Notes: a model not told the origin generated them from the sequence alone. A DNA stretch of 64,000 nt from Collybia mongolica (GCA_013420905.1 JAAXNY010000008.1:186001-250000); one strand, 5' to 3'; positions 11,988-25,077 are shown, numbered from the stretch's first letter. Translations and numbers: made by a program.

Positions 11988-13538
11988 ATGGGTCGTTGGA
12001 CGCAGTACGACGAGGTGCAACTTCCAATAATCTTTGTTCTTTTCACCTCACTTCTCAACAAACTATTTGATAGGATTCTTATCGTCTTCCGGAAGGCGTG
12101 ACCCGCACAGGCTATGATGCGGACACAGGGCGCTATTTGTTCAATGGAGTCCCAGGAATACCACATACACGCTATGGCGTTCTCGCACCCGGAGAAGGGA
12201 GGCGCAACTATACACCAAAACAAAGTAAGTTAATAATTATACTGGTCCACCATCTCCCTGATCATCAGTAATTTATAGGAGAAGGTGGCCAACTGCGTCG
12301 CCGAGAACCGCTGGGTAAGGATCAAACAAGCTCGATTTCAATCACCGGCTCACAGGTGTTCAGTTTTGCCCATTTACCCATCCAAGCCTACTCAGATACC
12401 TTGTGAGCTATTCCACTTTCTTTAACGGAAGCTAAACTTTACAACTCTTGCGAGCTAGCAAAAGCAAAATCTGAAAGCGCTTCCAAATCTCTCAATATAC
12501 CCAACGCCATGCGAGCGTTGCGTCGGGCAATGTTGGCGTCATTGGCCGTCTCCCGGCGTCGCCCTAGGAAACGTTTGGCAAATTTTCATACCAGTTCCAC
12601 AGATCCCAACCCTACGGCTGGAGTAGAAAAGCTCACTACATCCGAAAAAACCTCCTACACGTCCACCTCAAAGGAAAAGTACCACAACTCCGAGAAACAC
12701 ATCGAACCGGCGGCCGACCCCCCAGAAAGGGCTACCAGGAGCACAGGTCTTCATACTCGCTCTTTCATAGACCATGGTCGGTCTGCTACTTTGCCGCTTT
12801 CTTCTCGAAGTTCTTGTCCCCCGGAAGAGCGGAGGCGAACATCAGAGTCTCATAATCGGCCCTTCTCCCATAATTCAAATCACCAAGAGAAGTCTTCTCT
12901 ATCAGCCCCTCGACGATCATCCGCAAATGTTAAGGAGAAGCCTAATACCTCCCAATCGCACACACAAAATTCTTCTCTTCATATATCTATTGCAAAGAAC
13001 CCGTTGGCCCAGATCCCTGTCGACGCGCAGAAATTTTCCAATGCAACGCCGATGGAGCCAGGGAGCCCTACGACACCTTCAAGTGATATCCTCACAGGGA
13101 AGAAACCAGGCGTTACTGATGCGTCCACTCGCACTCCCTCAAAGCAAAATATCAAGGTCTACGACCTTACCGACAAGGAGCACCTTACAGCCGCTATCTT
13201 CTCCTTTTGCTACTAAGAAGAAATCTCGTGCTCTAGGCCTTTCCCAGACACCCTCCGAAGGCGCCTCTGCGAGGCACAATTCGCTTGTCAATGTGTCTAA
13301 AGAGAAATCTAATGCCGATAATCCCGTTTTTCCTCTAAGATCCTATTCGTTAAGGGAACGGTCGCACGTGGTGCAGCCACTTTCGCGTTCTTCGACGAGA
13401 AAGGGTACTCCTGTACCATATCCCCACAATTCCGAGCCACAGGTCGTAGATCCTAGTTCTGCCTGTCCTAGCGTGTCCTCTCGCAAGGCGGCTAATAATC
13501 CCAATGCGGACCTCGCTACATGTGTCGAGAGACGATAA
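11988..13538 (+). CDS. Conserved basidiomycete-type protein of unknown function (MGRWTQYDED start), frame broken
   Basis: Exon 1 is 11988-12014, exon 2 is 12074-12224 and exon 3 is 12279-12314. A fourth exon starts at 12356 or 12364, and the main exon starts at 12455 or 12459; both pairs of choices keep phase. The N-terminus MGRWTQYDEDSYRLPEG, followed by GYDADTGRYLF, looks like a protein I associate with many Agaricomycetes but cannot name functionally. The rest is Ser/Lys/Arg-rich and low in complexity, typical of disordered protein. Near 13157 the frame closes. It continues in another frame from 13191 to 13538, so either a 34-nt GT...AG segment is removed or the gene carries a frameshift. 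The start is well supported. The 3' end is uncertain. Confidence 0.6.
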
Positions 13539-14297
13539 CTGATGTTCCCAGATCGCAACCTTCAAAGAGAGGACGCGACGACCCCACAGTGTCCACGGCT
13601 ACTACCTACGAATAATTCCTGAAAACGTATGTGTATAGATACCGCTCACTAATGTTGTGCCACTCTGCAAAACGAGAGGTTGAGGAATTCGTACATAAAC
13701 GGAATTTTATATCTCTGAGAGGCCTCGTCTACTACTCAGGCATTGACGCGAGGTTATGCGCCTATCGTGAGTGTAAATCAGGGAAGCAGCAGTATGGCAG
13801 TGAAACGTGTTGGCGTTTGGCTATTGTTCCGGATCGGGGGCATTGTCATAATGAGTCAGTGGACAAATTGGTGGGTATATTCGCGCCACTGCCCTTATTT
13901 GGGTGGGAGGCCTTGAATCCACGATGCCTGAACTGCCGCGGTTGGGGCGGCGGCCGTGCAAAAATGGAGTGTCGCTCAACCCACAAAGCCAACAGATTTA
14001 TGGTGAGCAACCCAGCGAAGTACCGTTAATCCGCCTTCAAATTTTCAGTTACTTGTCTGCGACATCCCAAGGAAGTTGTAGGATCTATTGTAGGACCCTG
14101 AGCATTAGTGGACCCACAACCAGGAACCTGATATATCCCAGATCCACGCCAATATGACGATGACTCGGAATCATCACAATCCAAACTCCGCATTCCAATG
14201 GTAATCTTGGGTGTATCAAGGGGCACACACGCAGGACACGAAGACAATTCAACCTCGCCGCCTTCCCCTGCCAAAGTATCATTACAGACGACGAAGC
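13539..14297. other. No supported gene
   Basis: An ORF of 132 codons at 13631-14029 (+) matches nothing I recognise and has no splice context. The stretch probably holds the 3' UTR of the preceding gene and the promoter of the next. Confidence 0.4.
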
Positions 14298-15158
14298 ATG
14301 GGACAATACTGGATGGTTATTAACCTCGACAAGCGTCAACATCTTGGCCACTGGGGTAAACTCGGTGAATTCTTCTGTGGTGGGGGCAACGAACTCGTCA
14401 ACTACCTCGCTGTTCCCTCCCTAACCCCGGGCTCTCCTCATCCCACAAGCAGGCCATACGGATACAGAGCGACCAGCGGCTGGGCTGGGGATCGGATTAT
14501 CTGTGTTGGTGATTACGGCCAAGATGTCCCAGAAGGCATACTCAATGACGATGAAGCTCGAGAGTTCGCCCTCCTGACGCAGCGAGAAATGCGTAGGGAG
14601 ACCAATTCAGACGACTCAGAAGAGGAAGAAGAACAGGAAGAACAGGAAGAAGAACAGGAAGAAGAACAGTATGACGCGAAGTTGATCAACCTCTACAACG
14701 TAGCAGTCGAGTTTTTTGAAAGGCTTCGCGAAAAGAGTTTTAGCAAGAAGGGGTTCTCCCAGGACAAAGTATACGTCCTGCGCAACCTAACCAAGCGCGA
14801 ATATGTTCGTCATGATGCGGTACTTGTACATCGTGACGAGTTTGACGGCCCGTTCCTTGCGGAGTCTGCGTGGTGGCATCGCCCGGGCTTTGCAGAAGTT
14901 CTATTATCGCGAATTTCGTGGTCCAGTGACTGGTCGACAAGCATGAGGTACGACTATGAGGGGGTCGGGGTTGCAAGGGGTGTGTGGGCGGGAGATCGGT
15001 TCGACATTCAAACAATTGACTCAATTGAAAACGAGAGTGGAGATGCTGGACAGTGGAAGGATGTCAGCAAGGAGGTTGCAGAAAAAGTTTTTGAAATTTG
15101 GACAGCTGAAAATGGCGAGACGTGCGACTGGAAGGAGGAAGGAAGGGGAAATGAATAA
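14298..15158 (+). CDS. Conserved fungal protein of unknown function (MGQYW start)
   Basis: A single uninterrupted exon of 286 codons. The frame is open further upstream, but ATG 14298 gives the sharp start MGQYWMVINLDKRQHLGHWGK, which I associate with a family of uncharacterised fungal proteins. Residues about 105-130 are an acidic Glu/Gln repeat coded by GAAGAACAG units. Tryptophans are frequent (SAWWHRPG, ISWSSDWS). I see no signal peptide, membrane segment or catalytic motif. The lack of introns is unusual beside its neighbours. The function is unknown. Confidence 0.75.
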   Translation: MGQYWMVINLDKRQHLGHWGKLGEFFCGGGNELVNYLAVPSLTPGSPHPTSRPYGYRATSGWAGDRIICVGDYGQDVPEGILNDDEAREFALLTQREMRRETNSDDSEEEEEQEEQEEEQEEEQYDAKLINLYNVAVEFFERLREKSFSKKGFSQDKVYVLRNLTKREYVRHDAVLVHRDEFDGPFLAESAWWHRPGFAEVLLSRISWSSDWSTSMRYDYEGVGVARGVWAGDRFDIQTIDSIENESGDAGQWKDVSKEVAEKVFEIWTAENGETCDWKEEGRGNE

Positions 15159-17078
15159 GACGTCGCCCATACTCCAATTTATACCTTTTAGTGACAATTG
15201 ATTGAATAGCGTTAACGTTAAATCTTGAACGTCATAGCTTGCCCTTGGAACCAATGCCTGATTATACTCTATGCGAGGCTCAACCATGGATTCTAAGAGC
15301 ATGAGTGGTTGTACTTTGTACAAAAGTCGAAGACGACAACGTTGCAACTTATTTAGCATAGAGGAGTTCAGAGGGTCTGATTACGTAACATCTCTTGCCG
15401 AAGTGGAGAGATAGCTCTACGAGTCACGCCATCTGCCTCACCACAACTTGGCCACCTGAGATAGTTAAGCACAGCTCTTACACGTAAATATGGGCTAATC
15501 CGAACGAGGTGAGTGATAATCCACCACACCTCGAAGGTACCCCATGACTCGTATACAGTACGCAGATATACTCTACGAGAAATCCGACTGCAACGGAACC
15601 GGATGGAGAGGCCGCTGAATGGGTTTTGGAAGAGGTGGGGGACACGGGCTCTCGAAGGAACTGTTGTGGGCAACAAGCCGCTGCGCTTGCTAAAGAGATT
15701 TCGTCTTACCATCAACAACGGGGAGACGGAAGAAGGTCGCCGTTCCACGCTGGGCTCTAGGACCGACCGTTGTCGAAGCGCAATCCAGTGATGGCTCCAG
15801 GCTTACCCGAAGCGGCGTTTCAGAATCTATGAGGTATCTTCGATACTCTCGCGTCTCCTCATGCACTTATTTACATTGTCCAAATCAAGCCTAGCCAAAT
15901 ATCGAAATGAATGTGCACACCTAAGACACCTACCCCAAGAATTCATCTTGTCCAAACTATCCACTTAGCCATAGGTACCAGCGGCAGGTTGATCCCATTT
16001 CCGAAGTGAACATTACAGTTGACGAAGCCACCGTGCCCATGATACTTTTACGCTAAAAGGTCCCTTGGAGGCTTGTGGCCTTGGCCCTTCTCGCGCAACA
16101 TCTCTGCCCACGTTACACATTAAATCTAATTCGACTTCCATCTTGTGAATGACGAGACAGAAAGCGCTGTCCCAAAAGGAAGGTTTGACAGGATTGGGTT
16201 TGCAACTAGGACGTAAATAGGTCAGTCATCTATTGATAATCATCGCTTTTTGCCCACTAATCTTTCTTGAAATAAGACATCATTATTTACGCGATTCTAA
16301 TACTTTCTACTCCATATTCCGTCACCTCTGCTTACCAACGCGTCATGGTGAGTAGATGTTCGAAGCTGCGCGTGCATTTTTATTCTTGTACATTCATGCT
16401 GCCCTACACCATTACGAGACGTCCTCGGATGTCATTTCTACCCTTTTGGCGACGAGGTGGCCCCGAGGAAGTGACATACATCTACAAGGAGTCGGTGCGA
16501 TGGCCGTTTACGAACCTAACCATATAGCAGCTCATCATATCGGTTCTTCCATTCCTCATGCTCAAGTCTAATTCGGGACAACTAGTAGTATAATGAACGT
16601 GGCGCACACAATGGGCGTGTCATCATTCCTTCGGGAAGAGTGGTTACGTCAACAGGTCATTATGTTCACAATACCCTGCTGAACGAGAGTGCCTAGCGCC
16701 GGGTCCTTTGTTCAATGGACGGGGGTCTGCATGATGTTGGATTTATTGCGTTCACTTTCCCTTTGCGAGGCACAATCCTCTCGGTCCACATAGCTGACAA
16801 GTACCCCAGCACCACTGCATCCTCGAAATTTTGATGAGTTACCGAATAACGAGAACCTACTACGCTCCACCTCATTCCACCCGCTCCCCGGAGTGCTCAT
16901 GAACATCAATTCGCTTCGGCACTTGAGCTAGAAGACACTTACCAGTTTGTACTCGTTTGTGGTCAGCGTCTTTGTCTGTTCTCGTAGGACCGTTCTACAT
17001 ATATAAGGCGACTTTATTCGTTCGTATAGTTTCCCAGGACATTAGCCCTACATCATCTCTAAACCCAGTCACTCAACT
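15159..17078. other. No supported gene; ends in the promoter of the secreted protein at 17079
   Basis: The longest ORF is 126 codons on minus (15368-15748) and is arginine-rich without a recognisable family. Nothing else joins into a gene by eye. Confidence 0.4.
17000..17007 (+). promoter_or_regulatory. TATA box of the small secreted protein gene
   Basis: TATATAAG lies 72 bp upstream of the ATG at 17079, a normal fungal spacing for a TATA-driven, potentially strongly regulated gene. Confidence 0.6.
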
Positions 17079-17506
17079 ATGAAATTCTCTTCTGCTTTAG
17101 CTTCTATCATCCTTGCTAGCTGCAACTTTGTCGCTGCGCAAGACTCTGTGAGATTTCTTAACTGTTGTCTGTGATCATGGCATTGATTGTTTTTCATTTA
17201 TTTAGAATGCTCTCTCTGCTCGTTATTGTCTACGCAATCCAAACAAATGCGTTGACTTGAATCCCGTCCCCATCAGTCAGTGCACAATGCTCCACCACCA
17301 GGGCGTCGTGGCGTTCTTCCAGGCCGACGTCACCTGCGTCCTTCACGAGTTAGTTGGCAATCCTTACTGTTTACTCCGATTTGATCTTCACAATTTCTTT
17401 TAATTTCAGAGGACTTGATTGCACCGGGGGATCGAAGCGTCTCATAAGAGGAGAACCTAATTACCCTGAGTACTACGCGGGATCTTTCTTATGCTTTCCT
17501 CCCTGA
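17079..17506 (+). CDS. Small secreted cysteine-rich protein
   Basis: Three exons, 17079-17147, 17206-17348 and 17410-17506, close to 102 residues. The N-terminus MKFSSALASIILASCNFVAA is a clear signal peptide with cleavage expected after about residue 20. The mature part of about 80 residues has six cysteines (RYC, NKC, SQC, VTC, LDC, FLC), an even number fitting three disulfides. I do not recognise a named fold. In plant-associated fungi such proteins are often effectors or antimicrobials, but nothing here proves that. A TATA box lies just upstream. All junctions keep phase, so the gene looks intact. Confidence 0.85.
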
Positions 17507-17762
17507 GGAAACCGAGGAGTAGTAACCATAGCACGTTAGCTACTTCCGGTGGCGAACTATGCAATATTCCGATCGCTCCGTATAGTATATCGATTGCATT
17601 TGAGTGCTTTAAGGCAACGTCTGAGTAATTGATATCCAATGAAGACGAAGGCTTCCTGGCCGGATACAGCTTCTATCAGCTCCAAGCTGTAAATATCGGT
17701 GCGGTCCGGTGGTTCATTGACGATGCGTTATATTATATTACATGAACAAGTGCTACGATGCC

Positions 17763-19640
17763 CGGTGAGCCATAGCTCTAAATAACGATATTAATACAGT
17801 ACACAACCAATCTGGTATCAATAACTTATTTATTCGAGGGCGATGGAAAGGTGAAGGAGGTTTGTGTCCGCGCCGTGTCGCGGATGTGGAGGAGGATACG
17901 TGTCGAGATTAAGCTATGCATCACCCGTTGAAACCTAGTAGATTCGGATTGTCAGGACATGGTTCAAAAGCCTTCAAATTTTATCCACACGTACGTGTTC
18001 AGAAGGTCAATATACTCAGGCTAAGGAATGGTAAATCAGGGAAGAAAGATACCGAGGAAACGACGTACAGGGCATGCGAGTAGGACAACTATGTTACTGC
18101 ATGAAATCACTACGGTCATTAGACCTATTGATAAAGTCATAGAAGGAAGTAAAGGAAACACGCACGAAAGATATACACAAAGTACAAGACCCCATCTCTG
18201 TATAAAGTCATTACGAGGCGGTTTCTTGAATGGAGATATCGTTTCACGCCTATCCATATCGTTAACACCATAACAACTACCAATGATGTTAATGTTTCTG
18301 GCTTTCGAGAACAAAGGATAGAACATACTTGACTCATATAGCACAAGGAGCACGAAATCGGCGAAGAGAATATTGCTGCCAGACACAAGGTAACAGCCTC
18401 TTATAATAGGTAAGGGCGGTGCTCCATCTGATATAAATTATGAGAATGAGTGAGAACGAAACGCGCTAGAATTAAGAAACATACGTTGCAGAGAATGGAG
18501 GTAGATGGTAAGAATAGTGACGACTGGAATATATATCGACTATTCAAAGATTGAAGGGTCAATCGTAAAACCAAGACCGGAAAACGTACAATGTATAACA
18601 CAATTAGAAATATAAGCATCTTCCTGCTATCACTCCACAACGCATAGGTCCTGAGTAACAGGATCACTGTAAAATGACATCAGGAAAACTGGAGAATCAG
18701 ATAGAAATCGCGAACCTTCAGCCATTCCAATGCCAACTGCTGTTGCCCCTGTCGTGAACAATAATGAGTGTCGTTATTAGAAATAATACAATTAATAATC
18801 TGAACGCTCACAGGACGTTATGGCGTACATGACGGAACATGTCTACAGCATGAATTAGACCTACAGAAGCGGTCATGTGAGATTTTGCCTACATCATAAG
18901 ACATGTCCCTGTTTAAAACATCTTGAAATATCTAATAAGTGACTAAATCCAGCCGCCCTTGAGACTTATAGGATACTTACAGTACAGAAAGAGGGGAACA
19001 TCCACAAACGTCGGGTAGCGCGCCAACAAAAATACAATTTTACTGATGGTCCAACTCGATTTCCAGATCAGTTCGACCTACAGATTACCATGTTCATCGA
19101 TCAGTCAAATCGCCTGGTCGACTTCTAACCACGTACCTCAAGTTCCAACGTTTCAAAGTAATCGTAGACCTAAGTTTCAAGAATCAGGCATAGGATCCTT
19201 GGTCTGGAGGATTGCTCTTACCAAGACTGCGAGGCTAGCAACTTCGACGAGATTTAGGTAGATCTGGATGTATGCAATGTGGGACGTTACCATTTACATA
19301 CTGAAATGCATCAGCTTCGGTAAGTAATTCAATGTATAGGGCCTTAGGAGCAACTCTACTCACCTGAACGGACTGGGAGCCTTTGGCAATCTTTAAAGCA
19401 GAGTCCATAGGAGAGAAGCCAGTTTTTGGGGGGTTGGATTCCACGATCTGCCACCTCTATTAAAGGAGTGTTTGTAGAACAGCCTTTGAGGTCAATTACT
19501 CTCAGGCTGTGCGCATGTTTCAAGGACTTGGATGGAATCGAGATGGTGGGACTTCCCATCAACACAGTATCCAATCGACCTTTCACATATGAGTCAGGGC
19601 AGTCCAGCCTGGCCATCAACGTTGGAATTACATTGTAGAG
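17763..19640. repeat. Direct duplication, unit 1
   Basis: This stretch, including the DUF6533 gene and its flanks, recurs in the same orientation at about 21604-23490. Exons and introns both align by eye over the whole length, with many point differences and small indels. The units are separated by about 2 kb of unrelated DNA. Confidence 0.85.
17826..19408 (-). CDS. DUF6533-type multi-pass membrane protein (intact copy)
   Basis: Fourteen small exons close to 284 residues: 19364-19408, 19222-19263, 19137-19169, 18977-19077, 18893-18908, 18812-18842, 18716-18748, 18590-18666, 18485-18539, 18329-18427, 18166-18297, 18069-18124, 17995-18020 and 17826-17934. Family marks are VYDYFETLELEVELIWK near the N-terminus, MYAITSW, ILLLRTYALW, the TLYRDGVLYFVY helix and the tail FQRVMHS...RDTA. 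There are about seven hydrophobic segments. The family is a basidiomycete-expanded, receptor-like membrane protein of unknown role. A 16-nt exon and an alternative ATG at 19293 are the least certain parts. A decayed paralogue lies at 21655-23249. Confidence 0.85.
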
Positions 19641-21603
19641 ATACTTGCTGCCGAACAGAACGTAAACAAAGAGTTTGTCAACTAGAATCAAGACCTAGAG
19701 TAAGAACATGGTCGGGATAATTCCGAGTTCGAAGAATGAGGTTTTTTGCACCTGCTAGAAAATCTCAATGAATTTCGAGATTCGGCTAACTTTTGGACGA
19801 TTGGAGCCCAGCTCCAACAAATCACGAGACCATACCGTGTTTTAGCCTAGCACGTGGGGACCTTTTGTGTTGCATAGTACCATGGATAGTGTCAGGCAGG
19901 AGCGTCTGGGAAAAGCCGTGGGGCCGGATTTTTTTGAGTCTCGCTTAGCTTCTCCGCAAGATCTTGGGAAATTTCGAGGTGCAAAAGATCTCTACTGCGG
20001 CTAATGTATATTGGGCACAAAAGCCTACAGTTGAATCAAGAAGTCTTTTCGTGTTGATGACCTATTATCAACCAACATCCAGCTGATTTGATAGACTAGT
20101 GCCGGTGATGCATTGATGCGGTGGCACCTTCCGATTTTTTGATGCACTATTTCCGTAACACTTAGTTTCATCAAGGTTTCACCCGATCATCTGTTTATGA
20201 TGGAGGTACAGACATGAAGAAGCTAGAGTTCTGGATCTAGAAGTTGATCGAATTGACCAGGAGGCATGTATCTGCTGATGTGGTGTGTCCGGCTGCTTTA
20301 CAAAGTGTTTCTGACTTAAATTGTAGGAATTCTTGAATGTGGTCGCCTTGAGAAGATCCAGGAGGTTGTGGCCTTGCATCACTGTGTTCTAACAGTTGTA
20401 CGTTTCCAGTACTAGTATATCATCTTCTATAGAAGAGTCACTAGTCATTGTTGGAGCAAGCTAACAAGTGCAACTCGAGCTCTCAAAATTGAAATCACGA
20501 GGATGTGTCTCCCAGTATGAATTTTCGCCTTATAAATACGTCCTTTCCATGCCACCCATTGATGTCAGTGTCATACTGTGTCGACGAGCGCAGTTGTTGA
20601 AGGCGCTGATGATGAACGGCAGTAATTGAAAGTGGGAGATCTTGATGCATAAGAAGGCCAGCTCACGTTATTCGCCATCAGCACGAGCTGAATATTGGGA
20701 TTTACTAGCATATCCGAGGGGCCAACAAGTATGGTTCGCCCACAAAGAGAATTACTCATTACGCCCTGATCCCATAATATTTACCTCACGACGAGTTTAC
20801 TCGTCTCTCCCTTTCCCCAATCTCACCTTCTTTTTAATCTGATATATCATCGACTTAATTATACAAGGCCTGATGATCTTCTTGATTCCTGACCTGTCTT
20901 CCAAAACACATCCCCCCAGGTTTTGATGATAGAAGATGTCATCGTGGCGGTTCATGCGTTGGAGTTGCTGCATCATTGTGCAACTTCCACTTTTTGAACG
21001 GGTCGCAAATGTATCACTCTACCTTGTATACCTTCCTCGCCTTCCAGTAGGTAACCATAAAATATATTTCCAATTCTATTCTCGGCACTTCTGTTCTATT
21101 GCCTGCATCTACTCCACTTCAACTCGATCGTGATATTCGGCTGCTATTTCGGAGGGGTATTGATGCAGAGTTTACCCAACTCTACCACACATAGACAAGG
21201 ACGGGGAACACCGGGGAGCACACATTGAGGGTAGAAAGTGCAGCTCCTAAATGAAATTCACCAGTTGTTCCATCAGGCGAGATGGCGTTTATGCGCCGTT
21301 GAATGTAGGGGCCAGGGAGAATCAGAGTACCGATGGCTGCAAGTGTTGGGATGGTGAATACACCAGACGACAAGTTCTAAAATTCGAGTAAGACGTTAAG
21401 AATGTATACATAGTATGCCTTTGGCATCGGAGTAAGCCGTACCTGCTGCCCGTGACAGTCAGTTGAAATAGCTGTTCTGACGAAGTCCGTCTCGACTTTG
21501 TGAGGCCTTCCATAACAGGTTACAGGCCTAAGATCTCAAATGTCAGGTCTATGATCAAATATTACTTCCTATATTACAAGAACGGCGGGAGTCGACGATG
21601 ATT
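19641..21603. other. No supported gene between the two duplication units
   Basis: Short ORFs only. A segment at about 20030-20130 resembles one at 25850-25960, upstream of the gene at 25078-25830, so some of this DNA is itself copied. I cannot support a coding gene. Confidence 0.4.
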
Positions 21604-23490
21604 GGTGAGCTATGGCGCCAAATAACGATACTAACACAGTACGGTATCAATCGCTTATTTATCCAAGGGCGAAGGAAAGGTGAAGGAGGTTTGTGTCCGT
21701 GCCGTGTCGCGGACGTGAATGAGGACACGCGTAGATAATAAGCTATGCATCACACGTTGAAATCTAGTAGATTCGGATCGTCAGCCATGGCTCAAAAATC
21801 TTCAAATGTCACCCGCACGTACGTGTTCAGAAGATCAACATACTCAGGCTGAGGGACAGTAAATCCAGGGGAAGGGAGATACCAAGGAAACGACGTACGG
21901 GGCATGCAAGGAGAACAATTATGTAACTACATGAAATCACTGTCGGCCATTAGACCTATTGGTAAAATCGTGGAACGGTAGCACACACAAAAAATATACA
22001 CGAAGTATAAGACTCCATCCCTATATAGAGTCATTACGAGGCGATTTCTTGAATGGAGATATCGTTTCACGCCTATCCATATCGTTAACACCATAACGAC
22101 TACTGCCGACATTAGTGTTCCCGGATTTTGAAAGCAAAGAAAAATACGCACTTGACTCGTATAGCATGAGGAGCACGAAATCCGCAAAGAGAATATTGCT
22201 GGCAGATACAGGGTAACAGCCTCTGATTATAGGTAAGGGCGGTGCTCCATCTGATATAAATCATGAGAACGAATAAGCACGAAACACACTAGAAAGAAGA
22301 AACATACGTTGCAGAGAACGGAGGAAGATGGCAAGAACAACAATAACAGGAATATATATCGACTATTTGAAGATTGGGGGTCAATCGCGAGACCAAGACC
22401 ACGGATCGTACAATGTATAACACAATTAGAAATATAAGCATCTTCCTGCTGTTACTCCACAATGCGTAGGTCCTGAGTAACAGGATCACTAAAAAATGTG
22501 CTCAGACAAACTGGGAAATCAGATAGAAACCACGAACCTTCGGCCATACCAATGCCAATCGCTGTTGACCCTATCGGGAACGAAAACGTGAACGAAAACG
22601 AGTGTCATATTCTGAATAGTACGAATCGGAAATTTGAACGCTCACATGACGTTACGGCGTTTACGACAGAACATGTCTACATCATAAGTAAAATCTACAC
22701 AAACGGTTATGTGAGATTTTGCCTACATCATAAGACATGCCCTGGTTAAGAGTGTCTTGAAATATCTCATAAGTAAGCAATCCAGCCACTCTCGAGACTG
22801 TTAAGATACCCACAGTAGAGAGTGAGGGGAACATCCACAAACGTCGGATAGCGTGCTAACAAAAATACAACTTTGCCGATGGTCCAACTCGATTTCCAGA
22901 TTAGTTCGACCTACAGATTACCATGTTCATCGATCAGTCAAATTTGCCTGATCGACACCTAACCACATACTGCATACCTCAAGTTCCAACGTCTCGAAGT
23001 AGTCGTAGATCTGATTTTCAAAGATCAGACATAGGATCCGTGGTCTAAGGAATTGCTTTCACCAAGACTGCGAGGCTAGCAACTTCGGCAAGAATCAGGT
23101 GAATTCGGGAACAAGCGATGTGAGACGTTACCATTTACATACTGAAATGCACCAGTTTCAGTAAACAATTCAATGCATAGGATTTTAGGAGCAAGTCTAC
23201 TCACCTGAACGGACTGGCGGATGCTGGCAATCTTCAAGGCAGAGTCCATAAGAGAGAATCCGGATTTTGTGGGGTTGTATCGTGCAATCTGTCATCTCTC
23301 TTAATGAAGTGTTTGTAGCTCGGCTCTTAAGATTGGTTACACGGGCTGTGCGCATGTTTCAAGGACTTGGAAGGGATCAACTAGTCGATCAGGTAATGAC
23401 GCTTCTCATTAATAAATAGTGTCCGTTTGATCCGTCACACAGCGTTCGGGCAGTTCAACCTGGCCATCAATGTGAGAATTATACCCGCTG
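21604..23490. repeat. Direct duplication, unit 2
   Basis: Second copy of the unit at 17763-19640, same orientation. It contains the decayed DUF6533 copy. Confidence 0.85.
21655..23249 (-). pseudogene. Decayed DUF6533-type membrane protein gene
   Basis: Every block of the intact copy is present, from MDSALKIAS (23249) to FQRVMHS...RDTA and the stop at 21655. At least three lesions break it. The acceptor before the TLTSLVVV-equivalent exon has changed from CCAG to CCGG (near 22130). An extra base near 21948 in the exon after the VYIF helix brings a TAG into frame. The acceptor before the MSYD exon is shifted by one base and breaks phase. The acceptor after exon 1 is also missing. Much of the protein frame is otherwise kept, so the loss looks recent. 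Transcripts could still exist. Confidence 0.8.
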
Positions 23491-25077
23491 AACGGGACGT
23501 AGATACCGAGTCTGCACCACCTAGACTCATAATCCAGGGTAAGAGAAGCGCGAGGATGATGAACAATAATGGAGACACGAGTGCGTTATGACTCACCACA
23601 AAATCATCCCTGCCACCGTCGCTCGCCCGATATTCCCGGAACTAAGACATATGAAAGACATCCCTTGACTTGTGGCAACTCCAATACCGCGACTTAGTGA
23701 CATATCTGATGGTGGCTTGAGCCTTGGGGTGAACCTCTTGCCTGGCCAGAGGTTGATTTCTTCCTTGCCTTGTATTGTGGAAATGGTGAGCGAGGTAAGT
23801 GTTTTGACCTGCGGGAAGCCATGTAAGAGAGCGATAATGAAACGAAAAAAGATTCTGTTCACCCTTGGAAGAAATCTAGGCTTGGCACAAAACGTCCCCC
23901 ACTAATCTCCGAAAGTACTGCCACATGATGGAGAATCCTATCTCGATTCTTGATGCAGAATGGTCACCAGACAACTGCTTGAATGACAATAACGGCATAG
24001 TCACTCCCATACCAGTTAGCATGCAGGGAACTTGACGTTAATATACCCTCCCAAGTCAAGGTCGTGTTTGTTCAACATGTGTTGACTCCGATCATAATTA
24101 TAGCTTTCCCACGACGTTTCTTCCTTCAACTTTCACTCAATACTGCAGCCGCGCCAACGCCGGACGAGATGCTCATGCGAAGTTACCGATAATGGAGAAG
24201 ATATTCAGAAAATCTTCACTAATTGTCACGAATGCCGTGGGTGCATTTCACGAAACAAGTACAGCTTGCTACTAAACCTTCGCTTCTGGCATTGCGGTGT
24301 GGCCACATGATCCTACTTCCGAGCCTACCGAGTTTATAAAAACACTCCCCCCACGCAACAATTTCTAAAGAAATCTCTAGCCCCTTGGTTGGTGGCCTTG
24401 GTGCACAGGATGTAAAGGATAAATTGTGACAATTATTGGGGAGATGTTGGTGTTTAAGTACATCAAGAATTTGGGCGGTGTCAGAACAGTCAGAGCGAGT
24501 CGGAGTGTCTGCTCAAGAATATAGGGGGGTCTTATTTCTTTTCAGCAGGGGTCTATGGCATACGTTCAACCCTCTGGGCCCTGCGATACATGATACTATA
24601 TTCGATCAAAATCAACCCTACTGCGACACGCACCTGTTGAATGTCCGAATAGCAAGTACCTGTAGCTGCAGGATGATCCTCAATGCCACTGAGTACACAC
24701 TATCAGGTTCCAGTGTTACATATCGGCTACCAATTTCGGCATACTCGTTTAATTTAATTATATTTATATTTATATGCAATTTGATCAGTCCAGAACGATA
24801 TGGCTATCATCATTTCTAACCCGGGAAAATTTGAGTAATTGAATGTTTGTCTTTAAGAGTCAAACTGGATGTCATCGGCATCAGTATAACCATTAACCAA
24901 CTCATCCATTTCATTCTTTGGAGCTCACATATGTCTATCCATTTGGTGGCTACAATACCCACACTATTCTAACACAATGTAGGCGATTCATTTTTACGCA
25001 TTATTTTGGGCAACTGGGACTGCAGAACCAAGATCGGGATATGGTTACTATGTAACCGGAAATGCGCGACCGGTGTT
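23491..25077. other. No supported gene
   Basis: An ORF at 23593-23862 (-, 89 codons) contains exon-like sequence but no family I know. A plus ORF at 24436-24819 is compositionally poor. I see no splice model that closes. Confidence 0.4.
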
